64,000 bases of DNA from Membranihabitans marinus (GTDB taxonomy: Bacteria; Bacteroidota; Bacteroidia; Chitinophagales; Saprospiraceae), in contig NZ_JAJQYA010000012.1 of NCBI RefSeq assembly GCF_021729155.1, forward strand, positions 1 to 64,000. The letters are read 5' to 3'. Every line of letters begins with the position of its first letter. Position 1 is the stretch's first letter. Of this stretch, positions 54,260 to 63,598 are shown piece by piece. Below the pieces are notes generated by a model. It made no database searches. It was not told the DNA's origin and was given only the letters and a program-made list of their open reading frames with translations. The position numbers were made by a program, and so were the translations under genes.

Positions 54260-55981
54260 TTAATGTTCTTGCGCTGCCCCAGCTCCTTTTGGATAGCGGA
54301 TAGACTCCACCATTTCTTGAACTTTAACCGGTGGTGCAGGGGTAAGGTAGGTAACTACCAAGGTAACTACTAAATTGAATATCATACCCAATGTACCAAT
54401 ACCTTTAGGGGAAATACCAAACCAATAATCTTCCGGTCCACCCATTTTAAAGACGGAGAAACAAAGGATATATGTGGCTGTAAATACAATACCTACCAAC
54501 ATACCAGCCAAAGCTCCCTCTTTGTTTACTCTGGTTGAAAATATACCCAATACAATGGCGGGGAAGAAGGAAGCTGCTGCCAATCCAAAAGCGAAGGCTA
54601 CTACTTCTGCTACAAATCCAGGTGGATTAATACCAGCGATACCCCCTACGATTACGGCTACAGTAATGGCCAATCTAGCGGCCAACAATTCTTTTTTCTC
54701 CGAAATATTGGGTTTTAACCATTTTTTCAATAAATCATGAGATATTGAAGTGGAAATAACCAATAATAATCCAGCTGCGGTAGAAAGTGCTGCTGCCAAT
54801 CCACCGGCTACTACCAAAGCAATGACCCAAGCGGGCAACTGTGATATTTCGGGATTGGCCAATACTATGATGTCTTGGTCAATGGTCAATTCGTTGCCTT
54901 TCCATCCATTGGAAGCAGCAACCGCATCCATATCTGGATTTTTGTCGTTGTAGTATTGAATTTTTCCATCGTTGTTTTTATCTTCAAAACCCAATAGCCC
55001 TGTATGCTCCCAGTTGGTAAACCACTGTGGTACATCGGCATACTCTTTGTCCTGTAGGGCAGATATTAAATTCGTTTTTGCAAATACCGAAATGGCTGGT
55101 GCTGTAGTGTACAGAATAGCGATAAATACCAAGGCATATCCAGCAGATAATCGCGCATCTTTAACCCTGGGCACTGTGAAAAATCTTACAATCACATGGG
55201 GAAGACCTGCTGTTCCCAACATCAATGCTGCCGTAACAAAAAACATATCGACGGTGTTGACATCGGCCGATGTATAGGCTTTAAATCCCAGATCGGTATG
55301 AATGGTGTCCAATTTGTCTAGTAGCCAAGCTCCATCGGTTACCTGTCCACCCAATCCCAATTGTGGAATGGGATTACCGGTGGCAAATAAGGATAAAAAT
55401 ATTGCCGGAACTAGGTAGGCAAAAATCAAGACACAGTATTGAGCTACCTGTGTATAAGTAATACCCTTCATTCCACCCAAAACGGTGTAAAACAATACGA
55501 TAACTATACCGATACCTACACCAACTTCAAATTTTACTTCTAAAAATCGCGCAAATGCTACACCGACACCCTTCATCTGTCCGACAACATAGGTAAAGGA
55601 GATAAATAATGCGCAAAACACGGCTATGACTCTAGCCGTTTGGCTATAATACCGCTCTCCAATAAAGTCGGGAACGGTGAATTTTCCAAATTTCCTCAAA
55701 TAGGGAGCCAAGAGTAAAGCCAGTAAAACATATCCTCCTGTCCATCCCATTAGATATTGGGAGCCTATAAAGCCTGAAAAAGAGATAAGTCCGGCCATGG
55801 ACAAAAACGATGCCGCAGACATCCAATCTGCTGCTGTGGCCATACCGTTGGCTAGAGGCGAAACCCCTCCTCCGGCTACGTAAAAATCTTTTGTAGAACC
55901 TGCTCGGGACCAAATTGCAATGCCAAGGTAGATGGCAAAAGTGATTCCGACCATTAAATACGTCCAAATATTATCTGTCAT
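54260..55981 (-). CDS. Sodium:solute symporter, ActP/VC_2705-like
   Basis: A 573-residue symporter of the SSS family with about thirteen membrane helices. The ADWMSAASFLSMAGLI stretch at about 51-66 and the KGITYTQVAQY segment are typical of the acetate/pyruvate-transporting ActP branch and of its VC_2705-type relatives that come with a DUF4212 subunit, which is the case here. A soluble loop at about 320-370 separates two helices. The solute is probably a short organic acid; sodium coupling is inferred from the family. Confidence 0.9.
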   Translation of the reverse strand: MTDNIWTYLMVGITFAIYLGIAIWSRAGSTKDFYVAGGGVSPLANGMATAADWMSAASFLSMAGLISFSGFIGSQYLMGWTGGYVLLALLLAPYLRKFGKFTVPDFIGERYYSQTARVIAVFCALFISFTYVVGQMKGVGVAFARFLEVKFEVGVGIGIVIVLFYTVLGGMKGITYTQVAQYCVLIFAYLVPAIFLSLFATGNPIPQLGLGGQVTDGAWLLDKLDTIHTDLGFKAYTSADVNTVDMFFVTAALMLGTAGLPHVIVRFFTVPRVKDARLSAGYALVFIAILYTTAPAISVFAKTNLISALQDKEYADVPQWFTNWEHTGLLGFEDKNNDGKIQYYNDKNPDMDAVAASNGWKGNELTIDQDIIVLANPEISQLPAWVIALVVAGGLAAALSTAAGLLLVISTSISHDLLKKWLKPNISEKKELLAARLAITVAVIVGGIAGINPPGFVAEVVAFAFGLAAASFFPAIVLGIFSTRVNKEGALAGMLVGIVFTATYILCFSVFKMGGPEDYWFGISPKGIGTLGMIFNLVVTLVVTYLTPAPPVKVQEMVESIRYPKGAGAAQEH

Positions 55982-56000
55982 TAGTTAGTTTTTTTAGGGA

Positions 56001-56258
56001 TTAGTCTTCGTTTAAGTTAAACTCTTTGTCCAGCTTGTTCATGAGGTATACATACACAAAAATGAGGATGACGAATACAAAAATAGAACCTTGTTGGGCA
56101 AACCAAAATCCTAACTTAAAGCCACCGAGGCGAATGCTATTCAATTCTTCCGCAAACATAATACCGCATCCGAAAGATACAATAAACCAAACCGCTAATA
56201 AAGTAGCTAGATATTTTAGATTTTTTTTCCAATACAACTTGTAGTTGATCTGACTCAT
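56001..56258 (-). CDS. DUF4212 small subunit of sodium:solute symporter
   Basis: An 85-residue protein with two membrane helices (about 17-36 and 53-73) and the DUF4212 pattern YWKKNLKYLATLLAVWFIVS and RLGGFKLGFWFAQQGSI. The family is always paired with a sodium:solute symporter, here encoded 19 bases downstream. It probably stabilises or regulates the large subunit. Confidence 0.92.
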   Translation of the reverse strand: MSQINYKLYWKKNLKYLATLLAVWFIVSFGCGIMFAEELNSIRLGGFKLGFWFAQQGSIFVFVILIFVYVYLMNKLDKEFNLNED

Positions 56259-56561
56259 TTCTTTATGTTTTTCATTACTTGGGTTAGTTGAAATTTAAAT
56301 ACGGCGAAAAGTAATAAAATAGAATTGAATTTCAATAGAGATTTGATAAAACATTTGGACTATTCATTTATATTCAGAATGCTATTGTTGCTTATGTCTT
56401 AAATTGCAGGGAGATAGAAGAAAATGGAAGTGGAAAAGGAATGTTATGTTGAAAACCTCTTTTTTTGTCTATTCTTGTAATATTCTGTCTATTCTTGGAA
56501 TCATTGGGCTATATCATGATGGTTATAATAATTTAGTATTTTATACGAATTACATTTTATA

Positions 56562-56695
56562 ATGACTGAATGTAGTTGCACGAAGTGCAACCCAATTGAT
56601 TAAATATCAATTGGATGAAGGAACCGAGGCAACTGTGCCGAGGCGTGATTGCAATGTAATTCGACAGCCAATTACCAAAATGAAGAGAGAACATT
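56562..56695 (+). repeat. Multi-hairpin repeat, copy 4
   Basis: Stem I is GTTGCAC/GTGCAAC (56575-56581 with 56585-56591). Stem II is CAATTGAT-taaat-ATCAATTG, with several base pairs different from the other copies on both sides while the loop taaat is unchanged. It is followed by GGAACCGAGG. Directly before it is the TACGAATTACATTTTATAAT sequence (from 56544) that ends the hairpin element at 15301. Confidence 0.75.
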
Positions 56696-56857
56696 CTAAT
56701 TGTTAGATATTTTGGAGACGCAAGGCATTGCGTCTCTACGTTCTTTTCAAATTTAAAAAATCATTATACGAAACCTCTGGCCGAGGCGTGATTGCCCCGT
56801 AAATCTTCAGGAATTTAGCCCTGCGCTCCGGCGTGACTGCATAAAATTCGACGGTGA

Positions 56858-56993
56858 AATTCCCCTCTGTTGGAGGGGTGTCTGACTTGTCAGACGGGGT
56901 GGTTCGATTGAAAAAAAATAGATTTTAATATTTATTACTGAATTTACATACCACCCCGTCAGTAAACTGACACCCCTCCAAAGGAGGGGAATT
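56858..56993. repeat. Large inverted repeat of G-rich and C-rich arms
   Basis: The left arm AATTCCCCTC...GGAGGGGTGTC...GACGGGGTGGT is mirrored by the right arm ACCACCCCGTC...GACACCCCTCC...GAGGGGAATT around an AT-rich centre of about 45 bases. Total 136 bases. Similar elements are scattered through many Bacteroidota genomes as far as I recall. Confidence 0.75.
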
Positions 56994-56997
56994 GTCT

Positions 56998-57180
56998 AGG
57001 ATGACCGAATGTAGTTGCTCTTTAGAGCAACCAAATGCCTTAAATAGGCATTTGATGAAGATGACCGAACAAAATGCGAAGCATCATTGATCCTAAATGG
57101 ATCAATGGTGAGGGAACCGAAACCTCCGTGTTTCGGGTGGGTAGGCCACTGTGCTCCGGCGAGGTTGGCCCGTAAATCGA
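56998..57180 (+). repeat. Multi-hairpin repeat, copy 5
   Basis: Stem I is GTTGCTC/GAGCAAC (57014-57020 with 57025-57031), stem II is the CAAATGCCT form, stem III ATTGATCC-taaat-GGATCAAT and stem IV CCGAAAC/GTTTCGG follow. It is most like copy 1. Confidence 0.75.
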
Positions 57181-57220
57181 CCTTCAGTCATGTCTCTACG
57201 GCGAGGTGTCTGGACTTAGT

Positions 57221-57282
57221 AAAAAAAAATACCTCTATCCCCAATCAACTTATTCAGTCTATATTTTAGATAGAGGTATTTT
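57221..57282 (-). terminator. Candidate terminator of the tkt-gnd-zwf-pgl operon
   Basis: On the minus strand AATACCTCTATC pairs with GATAGAGGTATT across a loop of about 30 bases and is followed by a run of nine T. It lies about 35 bases after the pgl stop codon. Confidence 0.65.
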
Positions 57283-57317
57283 ATAAATTATAACCTGCTA
57301 AAATCTTATCTTAAATC

Positions 57318-58040
57318 TTATAAAAATTTTGCGGCAGCTTCGTCGAGATAGAAATGTACACTTTCATCTTTCTTAATCAACTGACTGGGATAAGTTTGAT
57401 AATTGTCCGTACCCGACAATACTTCTCTCAACGCAGGAGCTTTATTTTCTCCTTTTACGAGGAATAAAATATTCTTTGAAGCATTGATCATAGGCGCTGT
57501 CAAAGAAATCCGATATACATCTAAATTGGGCAGGTAGACCTCTTTGACCAATCGTTTCTTTTCCTCTAATATCTCAGTACCTGGAAACAGCGATGCTGTA
57601 TGTCCATCGTCGCCCATACCCAAGAGCATGATGTCAATGGCTATATCCTGAGATTTAAAATATCCTTTGATGGTTTCCTCATAGGCCAAAGCCGAAGATT
57701 GAGGTTGGTCGGGCTCAATTAAGGCAAGTACATTTTCTGCCGGTATATCGATATGATCGATAAGGGATTCCTTGACCATTTTGTAATTGCTATCACTATG
57801 GCTGTGAGGAACACTTCGTTCGTCACCCCAAAAGAGATAGACTTTTGACCAGTCAATTTTATCCGAAAAAGTAGGTAAAGCGAGTAGGGCATAAACCGAT
57901 TTAGGTGTGCTGCCTCCAGCTAAACTAATACTGCATCGACCTTGTTGGTTGATCGAAGTATTGATCAATCTTACCAATTCTTCAACAATGGACAATTCCC
58001 ACTGTGTATTACTTGTTAATATATGAATATTTGCAGCCAT
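57318..58040 (-). CDS. pgl: 6-phosphogluconolactonase
   Basis: Hydrolyses 6-phosphogluconolactone to 6-phosphogluconate, the second step of the oxidative pentose phosphate pathway. The 240-residue protein is of the DevB/NagB-like type, with SLAGGSTPKSVY at about 39-50, the WGDERSVPHSHSDSN segment near 71 and LGMGDDGHTASLFPG near 139. Last gene of the operon, 12 bases after zwf. Confidence 0.95.
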   Translation of the reverse strand: MAANIHILTSNTQWELSIVEELVRLINTSINQQGRCSISLAGGSTPKSVYALLALPTFSDKIDWSKVYLFWGDERSVPHSHSDSNYKMVKESLIDHIDIPAENVLALIEPDQPQSSALAYEETIKGYFKSQDIAIDIMLLGMGDDGHTASLFPGTEILEEKKRLVKEVYLPNLDVYRISLTAPMINASKNILFLVKGENKAPALREVLSGTDNYQTYPSQLIKKDESVHFYLDEAAAKFL

Positions 58041-58052
58041 TTAATTAATTCT

Positions 58053-59555
58053 TTATTCTGTGGGTAAACTAATCCAGTGAAATCCGTTTTCTGCGATCAA
58101 GGCCTCAGCTTCTTCCGGTCCCCAACTGCCAGCAGAGTAATTAGGGAAACTGCTCGGTGGATGATTTTCCCATCCGTGCACAAAAGGCATGACTACTTTC
58201 CAAGCTTCTTCTACTTCGTCTGAACGCATAAACAAGGTGGCATCGCCAGTGATTACATCGTGGAGAAGGTTCTCATATGCTTCTGGTTGCTCTTCTTCGT
58301 ATGATCCCGAATAATCAAAAGTAAACTCTGCCGGTTTCAATTGCATGTCGAGACCTATTTTCTTGGCTTGAAACTGGATTTTTATCCCAGTTGAAGGCGA
58401 TATATAGATGACCAATCGATTGGGCAACATATGGTCTGAAGTCTCATTGGGAAACATTTGGTGAGGCACAGATCTAAATTGGATGGTTATTACCGATTTC
58501 TTCTCTGGCATACACTTTCCTGTTCTCACATAGAAAGGTACACTCTGCCAACGCCAATTGTCAATAAAGAACCGAATGGCGGCAAAGGTTTCTGTACTGG
58601 AATTCTTCTTTACCTTGGGTTCTTCTCGATAACCAGCAACTTGTTTTCCCTTTATCCAACCTTTTCCGTACTGACCTCTGGTAGAGTTTTCAAATACTTC
58701 TTTTCCCGAAAACTTCCTAATGGCACGCAAGACGTCTACTTTTCTATTTCTTATCTCATCGGCATTGAAGTGGACTGGAGCTTCCATAGCCGTAAAACAA
58801 AGCAATTGCAAAGCGTGATTCTGAATCATGTCTTTGAGGGCACCAGCTTGGTCGTAATACCCACCTCTGTCTTCTACTCCTACGGTTTCCGAAGCGGTAA
58901 TCTGTACGTGTTCTATATAGTTTCTGTTCCAGATGGGTTCAAATAGTATATTGGCAAATCTAAAGGCCAACATATTCTGAACGGCTTCTTTGCCTAGGTA
59001 GTGATCGATGCGATATATTTGCTCTTCCTTGAATATTCCTTTCAATAGGTTATTCAATTTCACTGCACTTTCTAAATCATTCCCAAAAGGTTTCTCAACG
59101 ATGATTCTCGTTCTGTGTTCGTCGATACAAAGTTTATTTTCTCCGATCTTGGTAGCGATAGGAGCAATAAATCTCGGCGACACTGCGAAATAAAAAAGGT
59201 GGTTGGATTCTATCCCCCAACTTTCTTCAATTCCCTCTATGGTTGATTTGAGATTTTGATAGGATTCATCGTTGTCAATATCAGAAACTAAATAATGTAT
59301 ATTGTCTTTGAATTTTTCCCAATCTTCTGCTACTGGTTTTCCTTTTCTAGAAAACTCAGTTAAGCCATCGTGTAAATACGATCTAAAACTTTCATTGGTG
59401 TAGGAGGTTCTTCCCAGACCAATAATGGCAAAATGTTCTGGTAATTGTTCGTCTGTAAATAAATTGTACAAAGCAGGTACCAATTTTCTATTGGCCAGAT
59501 CACCACTACCGCCAAAAATGGTAATTATGGTCGGTTGTGCATTGTTTACGTTCAT
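58053..59555 (-). CDS. zwf: Glucose-6-phosphate 1-dehydrogenase
   Basis: Oxidises glucose 6-phosphate to 6-phosphogluconolactone, making NADPH. The 500-residue protein has the cofactor motif FGGSGDLANRKL (about 14-25), the substrate-binding RIDHYLGKEAV at about 192-202 with the catalytic histidine, and normal length. It lies 40 bases after gnd and 12 bases before pgl. Confidence 0.96.
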   Translation of the reverse strand: MNVNNAQPTIITIFGGSGDLANRKLVPALYNLFTDEQLPEHFAIIGLGRTSYTNESFRSYLHDGLTEFSRKGKPVAEDWEKFKDNIHYLVSDIDNDESYQNLKSTIEGIEESWGIESNHLFYFAVSPRFIAPIATKIGENKLCIDEHRTRIIVEKPFGNDLESAVKLNNLLKGIFKEEQIYRIDHYLGKEAVQNMLAFRFANILFEPIWNRNYIEHVQITASETVGVEDRGGYYDQAGALKDMIQNHALQLLCFTAMEAPVHFNADEIRNRKVDVLRAIRKFSGKEVFENSTRGQYGKGWIKGKQVAGYREEPKVKKNSSTETFAAIRFFIDNWRWQSVPFYVRTGKCMPEKKSVITIQFRSVPHQMFPNETSDHMLPNRLVIYISPSTGIKIQFQAKKIGLDMQLKPAEFTFDYSGSYEEEQPEAYENLLHDVITGDATLFMRSDEVEEAWKVVMPFVHGWENHPPSSFPNYSAGSWGPEEAEALIAENGFHWISLPTE

Positions 59556-59595
59556 TCTCTTATTTTAAATATTGTGTAGTGAGAGTTTCTCTGTT

Positions 59596-61005
59596 TTATC
59601 CCCAGTTGGAGTGAAACTTCCCTTCTTTATCTATTCTTTCATAGGTATGTGAACCAAAAAAATCGCGCTGTGCTTGTATTAAGTTGGCTGGAAGTCGCTT
59701 AGATCGATAGGCATCAAAATATGATACGGCGCTATTCAATCCCATCATGGATACACCTGATTGTATAGACATTTGCGCTATGGCTCTGGCGTTGTTTTGT
59801 AAACTATCTACCGTCTTAGCGATATCGGCATCTAAAAGTAAGTTTTCGAGATCTGCATTCTTTTGATACGCCGCTCTAAAATCTTCTAATAATGATGCTC
59901 TAATAATACAACCTGCCCGCCAAATAGCGGCAATAGACTCCATGTTTAGGTTGTATTCGTATTCCTTGGAGGCCTTAGTCAATTGTCCCATGCCCTGAGC
60001 GTAAGCCGTGATAAATGAAAAATATATAGCATCTTCTAATTGATCAACCACTTTGTCCGTGTCCGTTATCTTAACCATGTCCGGAGCAGAATACATGGAA
60101 GAAGCTTGTTGGCGTTCTTCTAATGCTCCTGATAATTCTCTCATAGATACTGCTGTATCTATTAAAGTAATGGGCGCTTGAAGATTCATCGCATCTTGGG
60201 AAGTCCACTTACCTGTACCTTTTGATCTCGAAGCATCAAGAATCATATCGATTAAGTCGTTGTCGGTTAAATCATCTTTTTGGAAAAAGATTTCCGCCGT
60301 AATTTCGACCAAGAAAGATTTCAATCTACCCTCATTCCATTTTCTAAAAGTACCGCCAATGGAGGCATTGTCCATACCGAGGACATTTTTCATAAAGTCG
60401 TAGGCCTCGGCCAACAATTCCATCAATCCATATTCAATTCCGTTGTGCACCATTTTTACATAGTGACCAGCAGATTTTTCGCCGATATAGGCTACACATG
60501 GTTCACCGTCGGCTTTGGCTGCAGTGGCTTCAAATATGTTTTTGATTCTATTCCAAGTCTCTGGATGTCCACCTGGCATCATGCTCGGCCCCAGTCTGGC
60601 ACCTTCAGCTCCTCCAGAGATACCCATGCCCACAAAGTGGATACCGGTATCTTTTAGGTTTTGAACGCGTCTATTGGTATCAGAAAAATGTGAATTTCCT
60701 CCATCGATTATGATGTCGCCTGGTTCCAGCATGAGAAGTATGTCTTCTATTACATAGTCCACTATTTTACCAGCCGGTACCAGAAGCATCACCACACGTG
60801 GTTTTTCTAGTACGGAGATAAACTCTTTGATATTGTGAGCCGCAAAAATATCGTATTTTTTGGTGGCTTCATCGAGGGCATCTACCTTGCTTCCATCCTT
60901 GTCATAACCGGCCACAGCAAAATTGCTGTCGGCCATATTCATCAATAGATTTTGTCCCATGGTTCCCAAGCCAATGAGTCCCAATTCGTATTTTTTGTCT
61001 TTCAT
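59596..61005 (-). CDS. gnd: 6-phosphogluconate dehydrogenase, decarboxylating
   Basis: Converts 6-phosphogluconate to ribulose 5-phosphate with NADP. The 469-residue protein has the cofactor motif GLIGLGTMGQNL (9-20), GISGGAEGARLGPSMMPGG at about 129-147, and the catalytic lysine in HYVKMVHNGIEYG near 183. Full-length type-I enzyme. It lies between tkt and zwf. Confidence 0.96.
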   Translation of the reverse strand: MKDKKYELGLIGLGTMGQNLLMNMADSNFAVAGYDKDGSKVDALDEATKKYDIFAAHNIKEFISVLEKPRVVMLLVPAGKIVDYVIEDILLMLEPGDIIIDGGNSHFSDTNRRVQNLKDTGIHFVGMGISGGAEGARLGPSMMPGGHPETWNRIKNIFEATAAKADGEPCVAYIGEKSAGHYVKMVHNGIEYGLMELLAEAYDFMKNVLGMDNASIGGTFRKWNEGRLKSFLVEITAEIFFQKDDLTDNDLIDMILDASRSKGTGKWTSQDAMNLQAPITLIDTAVSMRELSGALEERQQASSMYSAPDMVKITDTDKVVDQLEDAIYFSFITAYAQGMGQLTKASKEYEYNLNMESIAAIWRAGCIIRASLLEDFRAAYQKNADLENLLLDADIAKTVDSLQNNARAIAQMSIQSGVSMMGLNSAVSYFDAYRSKRLPANLIQAQRDFFGSHTYERIDKEGKFHSNWG

Positions 61006-61127
61006 GTATTCAATATTTAACGGTGAAATGATTTATTCGATTCATCAGCACATCCTCTGATAATCCTTCTTCATTTCTGAATGATGTCGCCAAACATCCT
61101 ATAATATATTATTAACTAGCCTACTTC

Positions 61128-63137
61128 CTATTTTACCAGTGCTATGGCTTTGGCTTTTGCTACAATGTTTTCTACACTGATACCATAGTGTGCATAGAGT
61201 TCTTTGTAAGGAGCACTTGCACCGAATTCATCGATGGCAATTACCTCGCCTTTGCTTCCCGTATATTTATGCCATCCCATGCTCGAACCAGTTTCTACAG
61301 CTATTCTTGAAGTGACATCATCGGGGAGTATGGATTCTCTATACTCAGCAGATTGCTCTTCGAACAATTCCCAACTAGGCATGCTGACAACTCGTGCATC
61401 GATATTGTTATCTTTGAGTACAGCTTGTGCTTCGATGATCAATTCTACTTCTGATCCAGTGGCCATTAGGATCACATCTGGACTATCGCCAGCCTCCTTA
61501 GACAAAATATATCCTCCTTTAGCAAGATTGGAAACAGCGTTTTCTTCATTTCGTTCAAAAATGGTCAAATTTTGTCGAGTTAATACCAACATAGTAGGTC
61601 CATTCTTTCTTTCGACAGCCACTTTCCAAGCTTCTATGGTTTCATTGGCGTCGGCAGGTCTGATGACCGTAAGTCCAGGCATTGCTCTCAATGAAGCCAA
61701 GTGCTCAATCGGTTGGTGAGTAGGGCCATCTTCTCCTAATCCAATACTGTCGTGAGTCATCGTATATATAACTGGCAACTTCATAAGAGCGGCCAATCTA
61801 ATGGCTGGTCTGGCATAATCGGTAAATACAAAGAAGGTAGATGCAAATGTTCGCAAACCTCCGTGTAATTGCATCCCCGAAGTAGCTGCTGTCATACCAA
61901 ATTCTCGAATACCCCATGCAAAGTTTCTATCGGTTGCACTGTCTTTCTGGAAATAACCAGATGATTTTATTTTTGTCTTAGTCGAAGGCTCCAAATCTGC
62001 ACTTCCTCCCACTAAATAAGGCAGATCTTCAGCTACAGCATTGATAAATACACTGTTGAGAGATCTGGTCGCCATGGCTTTTTGGTCGGCGGTGTATACG
62101 GGCAATTTGTCGGCCCAATTTTCAGGCAGCTTTTGTTCCAAAGCCGCTTTAAATTCAGCTGCTTTTTCTGGATTTTTGGCTTCGTAGTCCGCTAGCAAAT
62201 CATTCCATTTGCTTTCAGCTTCTAAACCATTTTTCCCGATTACACTAAAGTGTTCCATTACACCGTCGGGAATAAAGAATGGTTCTTGCGAAGGGAAATT
62301 GTAAAATTCTTTGGTTTTTCTTATTTCTTCTTCACCTAGAGGAGATCCGTGAGCTGCTGAAGTGTCTTGCAATTCAGGGGCTCCATATCCGATATGGGTG
62401 CGCAACAATATAAGTGTGGGTTTGTCGTCGTTTTGTTTTCCCTGTTTGATGGCATCGCCGATAGCGGCAATGTCGTTGCCTTTGTCTCCTAAATCAATGG
62501 TTTCCCATCCATAGGCTTGAAATCTTTTGGCGATATCGTCGGTACAACTCAATTCTGCACTTCCTTCAATGGTTATTTCGTTGTCGTCAAATAAACAAAT
62601 GAGTTTACCCAATCCAAAATGACCAGCAATTGATGCTGCTTCATGAGAAATTCCCTCCATTAAATCTCCATCTCCACAAAATACATATGTATGGTGATCT
62701 ACTATATTGTGATCGGCAGTGTTGAATTTGGCTGCCAAATGTTTTTCTGCAATGGCCATTCCCACGGCGTGAGCCAGACCCTGTCCCAATGGACCCGTAG
62801 TCGTCTCTACCCCAGCGGTGTGCCCGTGTTCTGGGTGACCTGGAGTCTTACTGCCCCATTGTCTAAAATTTTTTAATTCCTCCAATGACAAATCATAACC
62901 AGTCAGATGCAACATACTATATATCAACATAGATGCATGTCCGTTGGACAATACAAATCGATCTCTATCAAACCAATTTGGATTATTGGGATTGTGTTTC
63001 ATGATGTTTCTCCAAAGCTCATAAGCTGCTGGGGCCAAAGCCATTGGCGTACCAGGGTGACCTGAATTTGCTTTTTGAACTCCATCCATAGAAAGTGTCC
63101 GGATAGTGTCGATCGATAGTTTAATGATTTGTTCCAT
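61128..63137 (-). CDS. tkt: Transketolase
   Basis: Transfers two-carbon units between sugar phosphates using thiamine diphosphate. The 669-residue protein has KANSGHPGTPM at about 22-32, the cofactor motif GDGDLMEGISHEA at about 154-166, the catalytic-site histidines, and HDSIGLGEDGPTHQP near 470. It is the first gene of the leftward pentose phosphate run, 122 bases before gnd, so a second promoter before gnd is possible. Confidence 0.96.
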   Translation of the reverse strand: MEQIIKLSIDTIRTLSMDGVQKANSGHPGTPMALAPAAYELWRNIMKHNPNNPNWFDRDRFVLSNGHASMLIYSMLHLTGYDLSLEELKNFRQWGSKTPGHPEHGHTAGVETTTGPLGQGLAHAVGMAIAEKHLAAKFNTADHNIVDHHTYVFCGDGDLMEGISHEAASIAGHFGLGKLICLFDDNEITIEGSAELSCTDDIAKRFQAYGWETIDLGDKGNDIAAIGDAIKQGKQNDDKPTLILLRTHIGYGAPELQDTSAAHGSPLGEEEIRKTKEFYNFPSQEPFFIPDGVMEHFSVIGKNGLEAESKWNDLLADYEAKNPEKAAEFKAALEQKLPENWADKLPVYTADQKAMATRSLNSVFINAVAEDLPYLVGGSADLEPSTKTKIKSSGYFQKDSATDRNFAWGIREFGMTAATSGMQLHGGLRTFASTFFVFTDYARPAIRLAALMKLPVIYTMTHDSIGLGEDGPTHQPIEHLASLRAMPGLTVIRPADANETIEAWKVAVERKNGPTMLVLTRQNLTIFERNEENAVSNLAKGGYILSKEAGDSPDVILMATGSEVELIIEAQAVLKDNNIDARVVSMPSWELFEEQSAEYRESILPDDVTSRIAVETGSSMGWHKYTGSKGEVIAIDEFGASAPYKELYAHYGISVENIVAKAKAIALVK

Positions 63138-63598
63138 CTTGTAATTGGTATTTAAAAATTTAAAATGCCATCATCAGAGGGCTGATTTAAAAAAGCCACA
63201 ATTTATGGTTTCTTTTTTAAATTGTAATGATTGCCCTTGTAAAGTTTATATTTCACAATATCAGGTTTTTTAAATTTTAGGGTTAATAATGGCAATTTTG
63301 TTTTGATTTTATTAGCAATTGGATTTGATTTATTCTTATCGTGTTGTGAATTAGTTGTTTGTATCGGCAAAGCCTTTTTCGACCATTTAATTGTTGGGAA
63401 GTATTTTGAAGTTTTTCTGGCCTTATCTCGAATCTCTAATCCTTCTCCATCATCGTCCTGTTAGTTTTTTAACCAAAAAGTAAGCAAGTAATTCAAGTTA
63501 TTTATTTTAGTCAATTTTGGTATTTAAGTGAAATAGGAGATCTTTGAACTTGAGGAATCCATTTATTTATATTGATCAAATAGGGAAGAGGAAAAGCC
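63138..63598. other. Intergenic region between divergent tkt and helicase genes
   Basis: 461 bases of AT-rich sequence. It must hold the promoters for the divergent genes; I see no exact TAnnTTTG box with a convincing partner, no repeat and no RNA gene. Confidence 0.45.

Larger units (their letters stand above)
56259..57220. repeat. Second intergenic repeat cluster
   Basis: Between the DUF4212 gene and pgl. The first 280 bases are plain AT-rich DNA and must contain the symporter promoter. From 56544 on there are multi-hairpin copies 4 and 5, the 77-base module shared with 34002-34078 (56666-56742), and a large hairpin at 56858-56993. No protein gene is supported. Confidence 0.8.

Noticed and set aside
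57087-57269. 60-codon frame in the second repeat cluster
   Set aside because: It reads through multi-hairpin copy 5 and the pgl terminator; no protein features.
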